Assembly: GCA_947476075.1 (NCBI GenBank)
Contig: CANJPM010000002.1
Span: 1-64,000 of the forward strand
Direction: 5' to 3'
DNA from: Beijerinckiaceae bacterium
GTDB taxonomy: Bacteria > Pseudomonadota > Alphaproteobacteria > Rhizobiales > Beijerinckiaceae
DNA: 64,000 bases
The notes under the pieces were generated by a model. It did not search any database, was not told where the DNA came from, and saw only the letters and a program-made list of their open reading frames with translations. Both the position numbers and the translations under genes were made by a program. Below, piece by piece: positions 32,826 to 42,817 of the stretch (the first letter of the stretch is position 1; each line of letters starts with the position of its first letter).

Positions 32826-33146
32826 TTGGCACGCTTTAGCTTGGAAGATCTCGAACAGATTATTGCTGATCGGGAAAAATCCACGTCTGAAACTTCATAT
32901 ACAAAGTCCCTCTTGCTGGCCGGAACAGAACGGATAGCCAAAAAATTTGGTGAAGAAGCGGTTGAGGCTGTTATTGCGGCAGTACAGGGCGACGTAGAAG
33001 GGCTAAGGCAGGAGGGTGCTGACGTTCTATTTCATTTTCTAGTTTTGGTGAAATCCCGGAACATATCATTAGAATCCATCCTGCTGGTCCTTGCCGCCAG
33101 GACGGCTCAATCTGGGATCGCAGAAAAGAAAAGTCGCAAAAAATAA
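32826..33146 (+). CDS. hisE: Phosphoribosyl-ATP diphosphatase
   Basis: SYTKSLLLAGTERIAKKFGEEAVEAVIAAVQGD; last gene of his cluster. Confidence 0.94.
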   Translation: MARFSLEDLEQIIADREKSTSETSYTKSLLLAGTERIAKKFGEEAVEAVIAAVQGDVEGLRQEGADVLFHFLVLVKSRNISLESILLVLAARTAQSGIAEKKSRKK

Positions 33147-33179
33147 CCTTCGTTTACAACTTCTAAGCCGAGGATTTCG

Positions 33180-34130
33180 ATGAACAGCTCAGAAAAAAAT
33201 CAGGACGGGCTGTCGCCGTATCATCGTTTTACCAGAGAGCAATGGGCGGCGCTGCGCGCTGACACGCCATTAACTCTGACAGCCGACGAACTCGTTCAGC
33301 TGCGCTCAACCAATGATCCTATTTCCGTGGAGGAAGTGGAAGCGATCTACCTTCCGCTATCACGTCTCCTGGCGCTCTACGTCGCTTCGACACAAGGTTT
33401 GTTCAGAGCGACGCAGCGGTTCCTTGGAGCTGATGGCGGAAAAGTCCCCTACATAATTGGCGTTGCGGGCTCGGTAGCTGTTGGTAAATCAACCTCCTCA
33501 AGGATTCTGACCACGCTTCTATCGAGATGGTCAAACACACCCAAAGTGCAATTGATTACGACTGATGGATTCCTTCTGCCTAACGCAGCTTTGGAAGCGC
33601 AAGGGCTGATGGATCGCAAGGGCTTTCCCGAGAGTTACGACGGTGCCTCGCTCTTGAGGTTTCTCTCCCTCGTCAAAGCCGGCGAGCACAGCGTTTGTGC
33701 GCCGATCTATTCGCATCTGGTTTATGATGTAGTTCCGCATCAACACTTGGTCGTCGACAGGCCCGACATTTTGATCGTCGAGGGGTTAAACGTACTTCAA
33801 CCCTCATCTCCCGGTCGGCATACGCCATTCGTATCTGATTTTTTCGACTTCTCAGTCTATCTCGACGCCGATCCTGCTTTGCTCGGAGACTGGTACGTTG
33901 ATCGTTTCATGCGTCTTCGTGATACCGCCTTTAGAGATCCGCGATCCTATTTTAACAAATATGTAGAACTCACCGACGACGAGGCTCGGAAAACGGCGCT
34001 CGACATTTGGTGCCGCATAAATCTCAGGAACCTTGAAGACAACATCATTCCGACCAAAGAACGTGCAAGTTTGATTTTGACCAAGGGCGCAAACCATCAG
34101 GTCGAAAAGGTAGCGTTACGGAAGCTGTAA
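33180..34130 (+). CDS. coaA: Pantothenate kinase type I
   Basis: [52 protein letters not shown]. Confidence 0.96.
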   Translation: MNSSEKNQDGLSPYHRFTREQWAALRADTPLTLTADELVQLRSTNDPISVEEVEAIYLPLSRLLALYVASTQGLFRATQRFLGADGGKVPYIIGVAGSVAVGKSTSSRILTTLLSRWSNTPKVQLITTDGFLLPNAALEAQGLMDRKGFPESYDGASLLRFLSLVKAGEHSVCAPIYSHLVYDVVPHQHLVVDRPDILIVEGLNVLQPSSPGRHTPFVSDFFDFSVYLDADPALLGDWYVDRFMRLRDTAFRDPRSYFNKYVELTDDEARKTALDIWCRINLRNLEDNIIPTKERASLILTKGANHQVEKVALRKL

Positions 34131-34154
34131 GAATGGGCTAAATAAGCCCATTCT
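34130..34154. terminator. Hairpin between convergent coaA and PfkB kinase gene (possible bidirectional terminator)
   Basis: AGAATGGGCT-AAATA-AGCCCATTCT, perfect 10-bp stem; no long T tract. Confidence 0.5.
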
Positions 34155-35136
34155 GCTTCGCAAGATCGATCAAGCTGTGTTGCGGGCGAGCCCCCACATG
34201 CTGAATAACTTCTGCGGCAGCCAGGGCCCCAAGTCGCGCGCAAATGGCGTGATCGGCTGACCGGGCTAATCCAGCCAAGAAACCGGCCGCAAACAAATCT
34301 CCCGCGCCTGTCGTGTCGACCAAACGGTCGATAGGATGCGCCGGAAAAGCCAGCGTCTGATGTCGATCCACGACCAGTGAACCTTGCTCGGAACACGTCA
34401 CGACGCCCAAGATATTTTCCTGACGAAGGGCCGCTAGAGCCGTATCCAAGTCTGCCGTTTCGTAAAGTGCTTTGAGTTCGTGTTGATTGGCAAACAAAAT
34501 ATCAACCGTTCCGTTCTGGATCAGATTGAGAAATTCAGCGCGATAGCGATCGACGCAGAACGAGTCTGAGAGGGTTAATACAACCTTGCGATCAGCCGCA
34601 TGAGCGATGTCTGCAGCCTTGATAAACGCTTCTTTGGCGCCTGGTGGGTCCCAGAGATAACCCTCCAGATAGATTATTTTCGAGGAGCGAACCACGTCGG
34701 CGTCCACGTCCGCCGCAGCCAACCCTTGGCATGCCCCAAGAAAAGTATTCATGGTTCGCTCGCCGTCGGGTGTCACCAACACCAGGCAGCGCGCAGTGGC
34801 CGGACCATCTGTGGCAGGCGCGGTGCCAAAATGAACGCCTATTGCGCGAATATCGTGAGCGAAGGCCTTACCAAGTTCATCAGACTTAACTTTGCCGATG
34901 AACGCCGTACGCGACCCCAGAGAGGCGGCGCCAACAATGGTGTTTGCAGCCGAACCACCGGAAATGGTCGTAACAAGTCCCATCGTTTCAAAAAGATAAT
35001 CAGCGCGCGGCTGATCAATGAGAGCCATGCTCCCCTTTGCAAGCTTCTCTCGCACGAGGAAGTCGTCATCCGCCTGGGCAATAACGTCGACGATGGCGTT
35101 GCCCAGTCCCAGAATATCATAGAGCGCTGACGACAT
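34138..35136 (-). CDS. PfkB-family carbohydrate/adenosine kinase
   Basis: YDILGLGNAIVDVIAQADDDFL, SGGSAANTIVGAASLG, DTTGAGDLFAAGFLAGLA. Confidence 0.93.
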   Translation of the reverse strand: MSSALYDILGLGNAIVDVIAQADDDFLVREKLAKGSMALIDQPRADYLFETMGLVTTISGGSAANTIVGAASLGSRTAFIGKVKSDELGKAFAHDIRAIGVHFGTAPATDGPATARCLVLVTPDGERTMNTFLGACQGLAAADVDADVVRSSKIIYLEGYLWDPPGAKEAFIKAADIAHAADRKVVLTLSDSFCVDRYRAEFLNLIQNGTVDILFANQHELKALYETADLDTALAALRQENILGVVTCSEQGSLVVDRHQTLAFPAHPIDRLVDTTGAGDLFAAGFLAGLARSADHAICARLGALAAAEVIQHVGARPQHSLIDLAKQNGLI

Positions 35137-35203
35137 AAGAATTCCTCCGTTCGTGGGAACGGTTTTGCATCCAGAGCTATTCGCGTCAAGTTCAACGGGG
35201 CGC

Positions 35204-35557
35204 TCAGCTCTTGGAGAGGAGCCGGATCAGGGAGACAGCGTCATCATCGCTCAATGTGGATATTACATGAGCAAAGCGGTTGGCAGCTTCTGTGACAACA
35301 GGACTCAATCCTCCCGCATCAATGGTGACCTTTGGCGATGACACTTTTGCCAAGCGCTCCAGCTCATCCGCCTCATCCCAGATGACATTGAAAAAAGAAA
35401 TCACGCGCTGCACCAAATACCAAGTCGGCGCACCTCTGCGCCCATGCTCCAGCGCAGACAAATAAGCCGGAGAGACACCAATCTCGTGAGCCATCGCCTT
35501 CAGGGCGATGCCTCTCGTCGCTCGCAATTCTCTGACTTTGTGACCAAAGGGCGTCAT
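35204..35557 (-). CDS. XRE-family HTH transcriptional regulator
   Basis: KVRELRATRGIALKAMAHEIGVSPAYLSALEHGRRGAPTWYLVQRVISFF. Confidence 0.88.
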   Translation of the reverse strand: MTPFGHKVRELRATRGIALKAMAHEIGVSPAYLSALEHGRRGAPTWYLVQRVISFFNVIWDEADELERLAKVSSPKVTIDAGGLSPVVTEAANRFAHVISTLSDDDAVSLIRLLSKS

Positions 35558-35566
35558 GACATGAGT

Positions 35567-36139
35567 CTAGCGTGCAATGGAGCGCCGTAAACTGACAAAC
35601 AATGCTCCCCCTCCGCCGTGTCTAGCCGACGCTTCCTCGAACCCAGACACCAAGGTGCTGAAAGAGCGTAACCATTCAGGCACCTGCCGGCGTAAAACGC
35701 CCCGACCCGTTTCGGGCAGATATGGATGAACGGGATCGCCGCGCCCTGTTATGATAAGTACCAATTGCACTTCATTTGCCTGGGCGCGGATTAAAAACGC
35801 CTTCAATCTCTCATAGGCTTCGCGTTGATTCATGCCATGGAGGTCGAGCGTCTGATCAAACTTCCGGGCGCCTCGCCGAAGTTGCCGCCGCATCTTCCGA
35901 TCTATTGCCGCCCCAAGATTTTTTGCGTTGGGCTGCTGCTTGGCGATCGGCTCAGGGATGGATAGCGGCGGCTCTGAAGATCGTCCGAGATTTTCATCGA
36001 AGAGGGATGGCTGATATGGATGAGTCATTGCGCTTTTTGACCGAACGACCTGCTGCGTCACTTCCGCCCAAAGCAAGTGTTCTTGGGATGTCAACTCACG
36101 ACGTGATTTTGCGCGTGTCTGTATCCGCCTGACCTTCAT
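35567..36139 (-). CDS. Smr/MutS2-domain protein
   Basis: TLDLHGMNQREAYERLKAFLIRAQ, VLIITGRGDP, LPETGRGVLRRQVPEWL. Confidence 0.92.
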   Translation of the reverse strand: MKVRRIQTRAKSRRELTSQEHLLWAEVTQQVVRSKSAMTHPYQPSLFDENLGRSSEPPLSIPEPIAKQQPNAKNLGAAIDRKMRRQLRRGARKFDQTLDLHGMNQREAYERLKAFLIRAQANEVQLVLIITGRGDPVHPYLPETGRGVLRRQVPEWLRSFSTLVSGFEEASARHGGGGALFVSLRRSIAR

Positions 36140-37260
36140 TCGGTCACCAATTGCGCTTTGGGCGCAAGGACAACAAACTCTATTTTATGTCTTACACGGC
36201 CCGCTATTGTGCCTGCTTGATCGCCACTGCCCACATACAAATCACCCCTGGCAGGGCCGATGATCGCCGACCCGGCGTCCTGAGCAATCAGTACCCGGCA
36301 AAATCCCTCCCATCCTGATGATGCGGCAGATAGGTCTCCGCTTAGCAACACGGGCGTGCCATAGGGCCAAATGTTGCGATCGACGGCGAGCGATACAAGT
36401 GGTTGTAGAGGAATTCCTTGGCCACCAATAGGTCCACTCGCGCCGGCTGGTTCAAGACGGAAAAATATGAAAGACGCGTTGCGCCACATGATGTCTCGGC
36501 CGAGCTGGCCGATATCTTGGCCAGCATCCCTGAACCAACGCTTTAAAACCTGCAGCGACATGTCTTTTTCATCAACGCACCCCTCATCGATCAGGATTCG
36601 TCCTATTGAGGTGTAGGGATGCCCATTGCGACCATCGTAGACCAGCTGCATCAGTCTACCATCTGCCATTCGCAGCCGAGCCGAGCCCTGAACTTGCACC
36701 ATAAAAGCCTCGATCGGGTCTCGAACCCAAACCAAAGGTTCAGCATAGTCGCTTAATTTCTCAATTTCCGACCTGGGAAGCAGGTGCGCGGTCCCACGTG
36801 GCCCTAAATAATCCGGAAAAGCCAATATAGGAGCTTTAAATTTGTCCGATGGCGCAACATCGGCGTCTATGACCGGCTCATAATAGCCCGTAAGGAAGCC
36901 CGCCCCACTCGCTTCGCTGCATATGCGAACGGGCGTGAAATTGTCTTGAAAGAATTTCTTCGCTTGCGATGAGTTAGTGGGCGTCACAAGCGATTTAGAG
37001 CACAGTTCGAGCAGATCGGTGGTGGTGGGCGCGCCAGCTCTCAACTCGGAGCCGTTGAGAATGTGTGAGGATGATCGCTGAAAGGCGGCGAACACATCCA
37101 GCCATTGCACAGCTTCAAGACCAGCAAAGGTCCCGAATGTCAGCTCTCCGAAAGAAGCGCCCGCCGCCAGCGCGCGTTTTAGAATGGGCTGTTGAAAGCG
37201 GCCGCCGTTAGACACCGCTTTCGATCCTACGAAATGTCTTCGGTTGAGATAAGCCGCCAA
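36136..37260 (-). CDS. mltA: Membrane-bound lytic murein transglycosylase A
   Basis: GFLTGYYEPVIDA, VQVQGSARLRMADG, GRILIDEGCV, IAQDAGSAIIGPARGDLYVGSGDQAGTIAGRVRH. Confidence 0.93.
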   Translation of the reverse strand: MAAYLNRRHFVGSKAVSNGGRFQQPILKRALAAGASFGELTFGTFAGLEAVQWLDVFAAFQRSSSHILNGSELRAGAPTTTDLLELCSKSLVTPTNSSQAKKFFQDNFTPVRICSEASGAGFLTGYYEPVIDADVAPSDKFKAPILAFPDYLGPRGTAHLLPRSEIEKLSDYAEPLVWVRDPIEAFMVQVQGSARLRMADGRLMQLVYDGRNGHPYTSIGRILIDEGCVDEKDMSLQVLKRWFRDAGQDIGQLGRDIMWRNASFIFFRLEPAGASGPIGGQGIPLQPLVSLAVDRNIWPYGTPVLLSGDLSAASSGWEGFCRVLIAQDAGSAIIGPARGDLYVGSGDQAGTIAGRVRHKIEFVVLAPKAQLVTE

Positions 37261-37925
37261 TTGGGATCATGCGAAGCGCCATCTCTGGAAAATGTCCAGA
37301 CATCAGTCATATCGACAACCTTCTCCGAGCTTCCGTCAACCACCGCGCCGGACGGATCGCGAACAGCTGTGATGAGCTTAGAGCTGAATCCAACGACAAT
37401 TTGAACGAAAGTGCCCTTTAAAATCAACTTCTTGATTTCAGCCCGGTCTATTGAAACCAGAACCGTCTCGGCGACGTGTCCTTTCGACTCGCGTTCGTTG
37501 ATTGCCGACAAGAAGTTTTCCAGCACTTCTCTCGATAGGAGGCTCTGTAGAATTGCGCGATCTCCACTCGAAAAAGCCGTGAGGATGAGCTCATAGGCAG
37601 ACTTGGCTCCCTCTAAAAAATCCCGAGGCGTGAAAGAGGGGTCAATCTTTGCTAGATGGTCCAGACTAGCCCAAACGTCAGATCCTGGAGCGGCGAATGG
37701 CGACCACCTCGTTTCCGATCCTAAATCAAACTGAGATACATTGTTGGAATCGTTAGCCGCGCTCTGCTGGGCCGACTTTAGCTTGAACTGGTTGTGATTA
37801 TTCCTACCTGCTTGTGGTGGTTGCTCATGACCGGTCCGCGCGCCAAGAATCGAGCGCACTTTCCAGATCACAAAAACCGCAAGTAACGCGAAGATGATCG
37901 TCGTTAGATCGAAAGGCTCCTGCAT
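37227..37925 (-). CDS. Tim44-domain protein
   Basis: Single N-terminal TM (TTIIFALLAVFVIWKVRSILGARTGHE) and DPSFTPRDFLEGAKSAYELILTAFSSGDRAILQSLLSREVLENF. Confidence 0.9.
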   Translation of the reverse strand: MQEPFDLTTIIFALLAVFVIWKVRSILGARTGHEQPPQAGRNNHNQFKLKSAQQSAANDSNNVSQFDLGSETRWSPFAAPGSDVWASLDHLAKIDPSFTPRDFLEGAKSAYELILTAFSSGDRAILQSLLSREVLENFLSAINERESKGHVAETVLVSIDRAEIKKLILKGTFVQIVVGFSSKLITAVRDPSGAVVDGSSEKVVDMTDVWTFSRDGASHDPNWRLISTEDIS

Positions 37926-38140
37926 GGTAGTCCTGCACCCGAAAATTTAATCCAAAAAGCTCGTTCAAGCATTATATGTGTCGGCAGGGATCGTCCATCC
38001 TGTTCTCCTGCCGCTCCATGCTCGTGTTTCATAGGGCCTCCATTCGGATTTTCCGCTTTTGTCTGCAAGCCCATCCATGATAATTCAGTATTGGAATTGA
38101 TTGGCTACCTACAACTGTAGCGACAAAAGGGGACAATTGA

Positions 38141-38611
38141 ATGACTGGCGAAAATAATGGTGTCGGCCCCTCTCCGCAGCTTAACGTTTTAGCTCAATAC
38201 ATTAAGGATCTTTCTTTCGAAAACCCTCATGCTCCCCAGTCTCTTGCGCCGCAGGAAAAATCGCCTAATATCAATATTCAAGTCAACGTAAGTGCGCGTC
38301 AGCTTAACGATAATGACTTTGAAGTCGGCCTGCAGATTGAGGGCAGCGCTGGAGAGGACGCAAACGTTTTATTCCAGTTTGAGCTGGACTACGCGGGCGT
38401 ATTCAAACTTCAAAATGTTCCCCAGCCTGACATTCACCCCATCGTGATGATTGAATGTCCGCGTTTGCTGTTTCCCTTCGCCCGCCAAATCATTGCGGAT
38501 GCGGTTCGCAACGGCGGCTTTCCACCTCTTTTGCTCGAACCCATTGACTTTGTTGCACTGTATCGGCAAAGGGCTGAAAGTGCTCAACAGGAGTCGCCTG
38601 TTTTATCCTGA
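38141..38611 (+). CDS. secB: Protein-export chaperone SecB
   Basis: [55 protein letters not shown]. Confidence 0.96.
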   Translation: MTGENNGVGPSPQLNVLAQYIKDLSFENPHAPQSLAPQEKSPNINIQVNVSARQLNDNDFEVGLQIEGSAGEDANVLFQFELDYAGVFKLQNVPQPDIHPIVMIECPRLLFPFARQIIADAVRNGGFPPLLLEPIDFVALYRQRAESAQQESPVLS

Positions 38612-39327
38612 AGTTTGGTCAGCATGAATTCATGCCAAAAAGCTTTTTCACCGATGTCGCTTATCAGCGTTGCGTGAAAATCGATTTCATCTCGGTCCAC
38701 GACCAGATCAAGAACAAGTGGCCGTGATCCGACCTGGATTGCGGCCACTCTTGTTTCTATCTTCTGTTTCTTCGATTCTGTGAGCTCGAAGATCGTTTGG
38801 CGCCCACCCGTTAGTTCAACGTAAATATCCGCGAGAATTTCGGCGTCTAATAGGGCTCCGTGCTTGGTCCTCTTCGAATTGTCGACCTTGTAGCGCGTAC
38901 AAAGTGCATCAAGGCTGTTTGAGGCGCCAGGGTGCTTGCGACGCGCTATGGCCAGCGTATCGACTACGCGGTCCATCATCAGTGGATCACGTCCGCATTT
39001 CGACAATTCAGCATTTAGGAATTTGATGTCAAATTCAGCATTGTGAATAATCAGAGTGGCCTGACCGATAAATTCTTGAAAAGCTTCAGAAATATCAGCA
39101 AATTTCGGCTTTCCGACTAGGAACGCTCGAGATAGCCCATGCACCCGAAACGCTTCTTGCGGTACATCGCGTTCTGGGTCTAGATAAACGTGGAAATTTT
39201 CGCCGGTCGCAACGGAATTCAAGAGCTCGACGCAGCCGATTTCTACAATTCGGTCTCCTGTTTTTGGATCCAGCCCGGTTGTTTCGGTGTCCAGAACAAT
39301 CTCTCGAATGACCGTGGCGCTGCCCAT
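38584..39327 (-). CDS. dnaQ: DNA polymerase III subunit epsilon
   Basis: [64 protein letters not shown]. Confidence 0.95.
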   Translation of the reverse strand: MGSATVIREIVLDTETTGLDPKTGDRIVEIGCVELLNSVATGENFHVYLDPERDVPQEAFRVHGLSRAFLVGKPKFADISEAFQEFIGQATLIIHNAEFDIKFLNAELSKCGRDPLMMDRVVDTLAIARRKHPGASNSLDALCTRYKVDNSKRTKHGALLDAEILADIYVELTGGRQTIFELTESKKQKIETRVAAIQVGSRPLVLDLVVDRDEIDFHATLISDIGEKAFWHEFMLTKLQDKTGDSC

Positions 39328-39339
39328 CTAAATTGCCCT

Positions 39340-39921
39340 TTAATTCGCGAGCGTCCTGAGCAAGCCGCTAATTTCTGCTTGGACCCAGTCGAAACCATAT
39401 GATGTATCGATCACATAATGGGAGCGAACGCGCTTTTCCAAATCAGGGCGTTGCCTCTCCATCAAGAGGGCGAACTTTGATTCCGTCATCCCGCTTCGTG
39501 CGAGAACTCGTTCTCTTTGAAGCGATTTTGGAGCTGTTATCGTGATAACGACATCGACGTTCGCATCCATTTCGGTTTCGAACAACAATGGGACGTCTAG
39601 CGCGACGATTTTGGCGCCGGCGCGGCGGTGGGTTGCGATGAAGTTGATCCTGTCTTTTGCAACCAAAGGATGGATGATCTGCTCGATTCTCAGGAGCGCC
39701 ATTTTGTCGCTTTGTAGAATGTTTGCAAGCTGCTTGCGGTCTACACGACCTTCGCGAACTGCCGTCGGGAATAACTGCCCTATGGGGCCAACAGCGTCTC
39801 CTGCGTAGAGTTTATGCACAGCTTTATCAGAATCATGCACAGGCACGCCTACTGATCTAAATATTAATGCTGTTGCTGTTTTCCCCATTCCGATGGAGCC
39901 TGTGATCCCCAATAGCTTCAA
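39340..39921 (-). CDS. coaE: Dephospho-CoA kinase
   Basis: LKLLGITGSIGMGKTATALIFRSVGVPVHDSDKAVH, ALDVPLLFET; TTG start proposed within ORF 39340..39972. Confidence 0.93.
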   Translation of the reverse strand: MKLLGITGSIGMGKTATALIFRSVGVPVHDSDKAVHKLYAGDAVGPIGQLFPTAVREGRVDRKQLANILQSDKMALLRIEQIIHPLVAKDRINFIATHRRAGAKIVALDVPLLFETEMDANVDVVITITAPKSLQRERVLARSGMTESKFALLMERQRPDLEKRVRSHYVIDTSYGFDWVQAEISGLLRTLAN

Positions 39922-39958
39922 TTTTGCAGCTTCCTTGTTCCTATAACGGCGCGAGAGT

Positions 39959-40792
39959 TTAACTTTGAACATTGAATTGCAATCGGTGAGCCTTGAGCAA
40001 GTCGATAATGCCCGCTGCGGTCTCCTCGATCGACCGTCTTGTTACATCAATCATCGGCCACCCATTTTTTCGAAACAGAAGCCGGGACTCAGCTATTTCG
40101 TCAGCCACAGCGTGGCGATCTACATAATTTGTGTCTTGCTGGGCGTTCAGGCCCAACAACCTGTTCTGGCGAATCTGAACGATGCGTTCGGCTGAGGCTA
40201 TCAATCCAACGATAAGTGGTTTCTGCAGCGAGAAAATATATTGCGGCGGGTCTACGCCGGGGATCAGCGGTATGTTAGCGGTCTTTACCCCACGGTTTGC
40301 AAGATAGATGCTGGTAGGCGTCTTGGACGTCCGGCTGACGCCAAGGAGCACTACATCAGCATTATCCAGATTGTCTGACGTTTGACCGTCGTCATGCATC
40401 ATCGTGAAGTTCAAAGCGTCAATTCGCTTGAAGTATTCAGCATTTAACATGTGTTGAGCACCCGGACGCGATGTTGATGCTGTACCCAGATACGCTTGAA
40501 AAGAATCAAAGATGGGCTGAAGAACTGAAAGAAATGGGCTGCCTATCTCAACGCACGCTTGTTCCAAGGTCGTCGTCAGCTCCTTATCCACTAATGTGTA
40601 GAGCACTATTCCAGGAGACGCTGCTATTTCAACAATGGCCCGCTGTAATTGAGACTGGTTTCTCACGAGCGGAAAGACATGTTCGATCGCGGCGACCCCC
40701 TGGAACTGGGCCGTAACGGCACGACTAACTGCAATCAGGGTTTCTCCGGTAGCGTCTGAAACTAGATGGAGGTGAAAATAGCTTCTCTGCAT
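39959..40792 (-). CDS. ppsR: Bifunctional kinase/pyrophosphorylase regulating PEP synthase/PPDK (DUF299)
   Basis: FHLHLVSDATGETLIAVSRAV, LLGVSRTSKTPTSIYLANRGVKTANIPLIPG. Confidence 0.94.
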   Translation of the reverse strand: MQRSYFHLHLVSDATGETLIAVSRAVTAQFQGVAAIEHVFPLVRNQSQLQRAIVEIAASPGIVLYTLVDKELTTTLEQACVEIGSPFLSVLQPIFDSFQAYLGTASTSRPGAQHMLNAEYFKRIDALNFTMMHDDGQTSDNLDNADVVLLGVSRTSKTPTSIYLANRGVKTANIPLIPGVDPPQYIFSLQKPLIVGLIASAERIVQIRQNRLLGLNAQQDTNYVDRHAVADEIAESRLLFRKNGWPMIDVTRRSIEETAAGIIDLLKAHRLQFNVQS

Positions 40793-40929
40793 CTGGGTTA
40801 TTCCGAACCTGTGGGTAAACCAACGCGGAGAGCGCGCGATAGTGCAAAACTAAGGAAATTTCGAGGCGTCGTCTGCAGAATAACTCATAAACCCATCTAC
40901 GCATCAACATGCGTTGGCCGGATTGATAC

Positions 40930-41300
40930 GGTGAGTAGAGGGCAACGTCGACGTTTCCGCATGCTCATTCTTTTTTGCGATGCGTGTATGAACCATTAAG
41001 ATTTTGTTAATCCTACTATTATGGGTTTATCCCATAAAAAGTTTTAACTTTTTGTTGATGAATCGGTTGTGGATGAATTGGGGATAGCTAACCAGTTTCG
41101 TGAACCCCCAGAAATCTTCTTCAAACAGAAAAAACATTCAAAGAAAACTCTTCAATTTTAAAAGATGCCGACAGGTCTCCTGAGGAGAATTCAGAGCGTA
41201 AAACGCTTAGTATAACCAAATGAGAGTTATAACTAATTGAATATAAAGAGTAAAATTAGACGGATCTTTATTTAGTGTAATTCTGAATTCATCATCCAAT
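40930..41300. promoter_or_regulatory. Candidate chromosomal replication origin (oriC)
   Basis: AT-rich intergenic region between divergent ppsR and rho, with TTAA-N7-TTAA (40996-41010), a one-mismatch DnaA box (41068-41076), GANTC sites and an adjacent parS/parAB region. Confidence 0.6.
40996..41010. promoter_or_regulatory. CtrA-type binding motif
   Basis: TTAA-GATTTTG-TTAA matches TTAA-N7-TTAA exactly. Confidence 0.6.
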
Positions 41301-41499
41301 AGGAGCCTGGTTTTCTCAAAAGACAGCACCAGCTTGCGTCCTGACAAGAATCGATCTATCTCTCAAACCTCACCTGATGACAAGACCGCTCCATTCTCAG
41401 GCAGCGCTGGTTCTTGTGGCGGCTTTTAGGCGCCTTCTTCATTTATATCGCTCTTAGCTAGGCTGAGCTTCTTGGTCTCGGTTTTTTAAGGATGTTCCC

Positions 41500-42768
41500 A
41501 TGCGGGAAATCAAACTTCACGAATTGAAACTAAAGTCGCCGACTGAACTCTTGTCCTTTGCAGAGGAACATGAGGTCGAGAATGCTTCTATTATGCGCAA
41601 ACAAGAATTAATGTTCGCCATTCTAAAGCAACTTGCTAGTAAAGACATTGAAATCGTTGGTGTTGGTGTCGTTGAGGTGTTGCAGGACGGGTTTGGATTT
41701 CTGAGATCTGCCGATGCGAACTATCTCGCAGGGCCGGATGATATTTATATTTCGCCATCACAAATCCGCCGATTTGGTCTACGCACTGGCGATACTGTTG
41801 AAGGCCTTATCCGGAGCCCAAAAGAAGGGGAGCGTTATTTTGCTCTTCTGAAAGTTAATACAATCAATTTTGAGGATCCCGAAAAGGCTCGGCATAAGGT
41901 CCATTTCGATAATCTGACGCCGCTCTATCCTGATGAGCGTTTGAAGTTGGAAATCGAGGATCCGACACGGAAAGATTTTTCGTCCCGCGTAATTGATATC
42001 GTTGCGCCTATCGGCAAGGGGCAGAGAGCGCTTATCGTCGCGCCGCCTCGCACGGGCAAAACTGTTCTGCTTCAAAATATAGCGCAATCGATCACGACAA
42101 ATCATCCTGAGTGCTATCTTATCGTCCTACTAATTGATGAACGGCCTGAGGAAGTCACCGACATGCAAAGGTCCGTGAAGGGTGAAGTCGTCTCCTCCAC
42201 ATTCGATGAGCCAGCTGTCCGCCACGTGCAGGTTGCGGAAATGGTTATTGAGAAAGCTAAACGCTTAGTTGAGCATGGCCGTGATGTAGTGATTCTTCTT
42301 GATTCAATTACGCGCCTTGGTCGTGCTTACAACACAGTTGTTCCGTCGTCGGGAAAAGTCTTGACTGGCGGTGTTGATGCAAATGCGTTGCAGCGTCCAA
42401 AGCGCTTTTTTGGTGCTGCGCGTAACATCGAAGAGGGCGGGTCGTTAACAATCATCGCCACAGCGCTGATTGATACTGGCTCTCGTATGGATGAAGTGAT
42501 CTTCGAAGAATTTAAGGGGACCGGCAATAGCGAAATCATTCTTGATCGCAAGGTTGCTGATAAGCGCGTATTTCCCGCTATTGACATAACAAGATCTGGC
42601 ACGCGCAAGGAAGAACTTCTGGTTCCCGCTGACATTCTGAAAAAGATGTACGTCTTGCGCAGAATTCTAAATCCTATGGGAACTGTGGATGCGATCGAAT
42701 TTCTTCTGGGCAAACTGCGGGAAACCCCAAAGGGAAATATCACATTCTTCGACTCGATGAATACGTAG
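41500..42768 (+). CDS. rho: Transcription termination factor Rho
   Basis: [86 protein letters not shown]. Confidence 0.98.
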   Translation: MREIKLHELKLKSPTELLSFAEEHEVENASIMRKQELMFAILKQLASKDIEIVGVGVVEVLQDGFGFLRSADANYLAGPDDIYISPSQIRRFGLRTGDTVEGLIRSPKEGERYFALLKVNTINFEDPEKARHKVHFDNLTPLYPDERLKLEIEDPTRKDFSSRVIDIVAPIGKGQRALIVAPPRTGKTVLLQNIAQSITTNHPECYLIVLLIDERPEEVTDMQRSVKGEVVSSTFDEPAVRHVQVAEMVIEKAKRLVEHGRDVVILLDSITRLGRAYNTVVPSSGKVLTGGVDANALQRPKRFFGAARNIEEGGSLTIIATALIDTGSRMDEVIFEEFKGTGNSEIILDRKVADKRVFPAIDITRSGTRKEELLVPADILKKMYVLRRILNPMGTVDAIEFLLGKLRETPKGNITFFDSMNT

Positions 42769-42817
42769 CAGCTCAAACAAAGAAAGCAGCTCGGCTTTTG
42801 ATTCGGGGCCAGCTCAT

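Noticed and set aside
40583-40592. TTATCCACT, one mismatch to a DnaA box
   Set aside because: Inside ppsR, encoding conserved protein sequence; probably chance.
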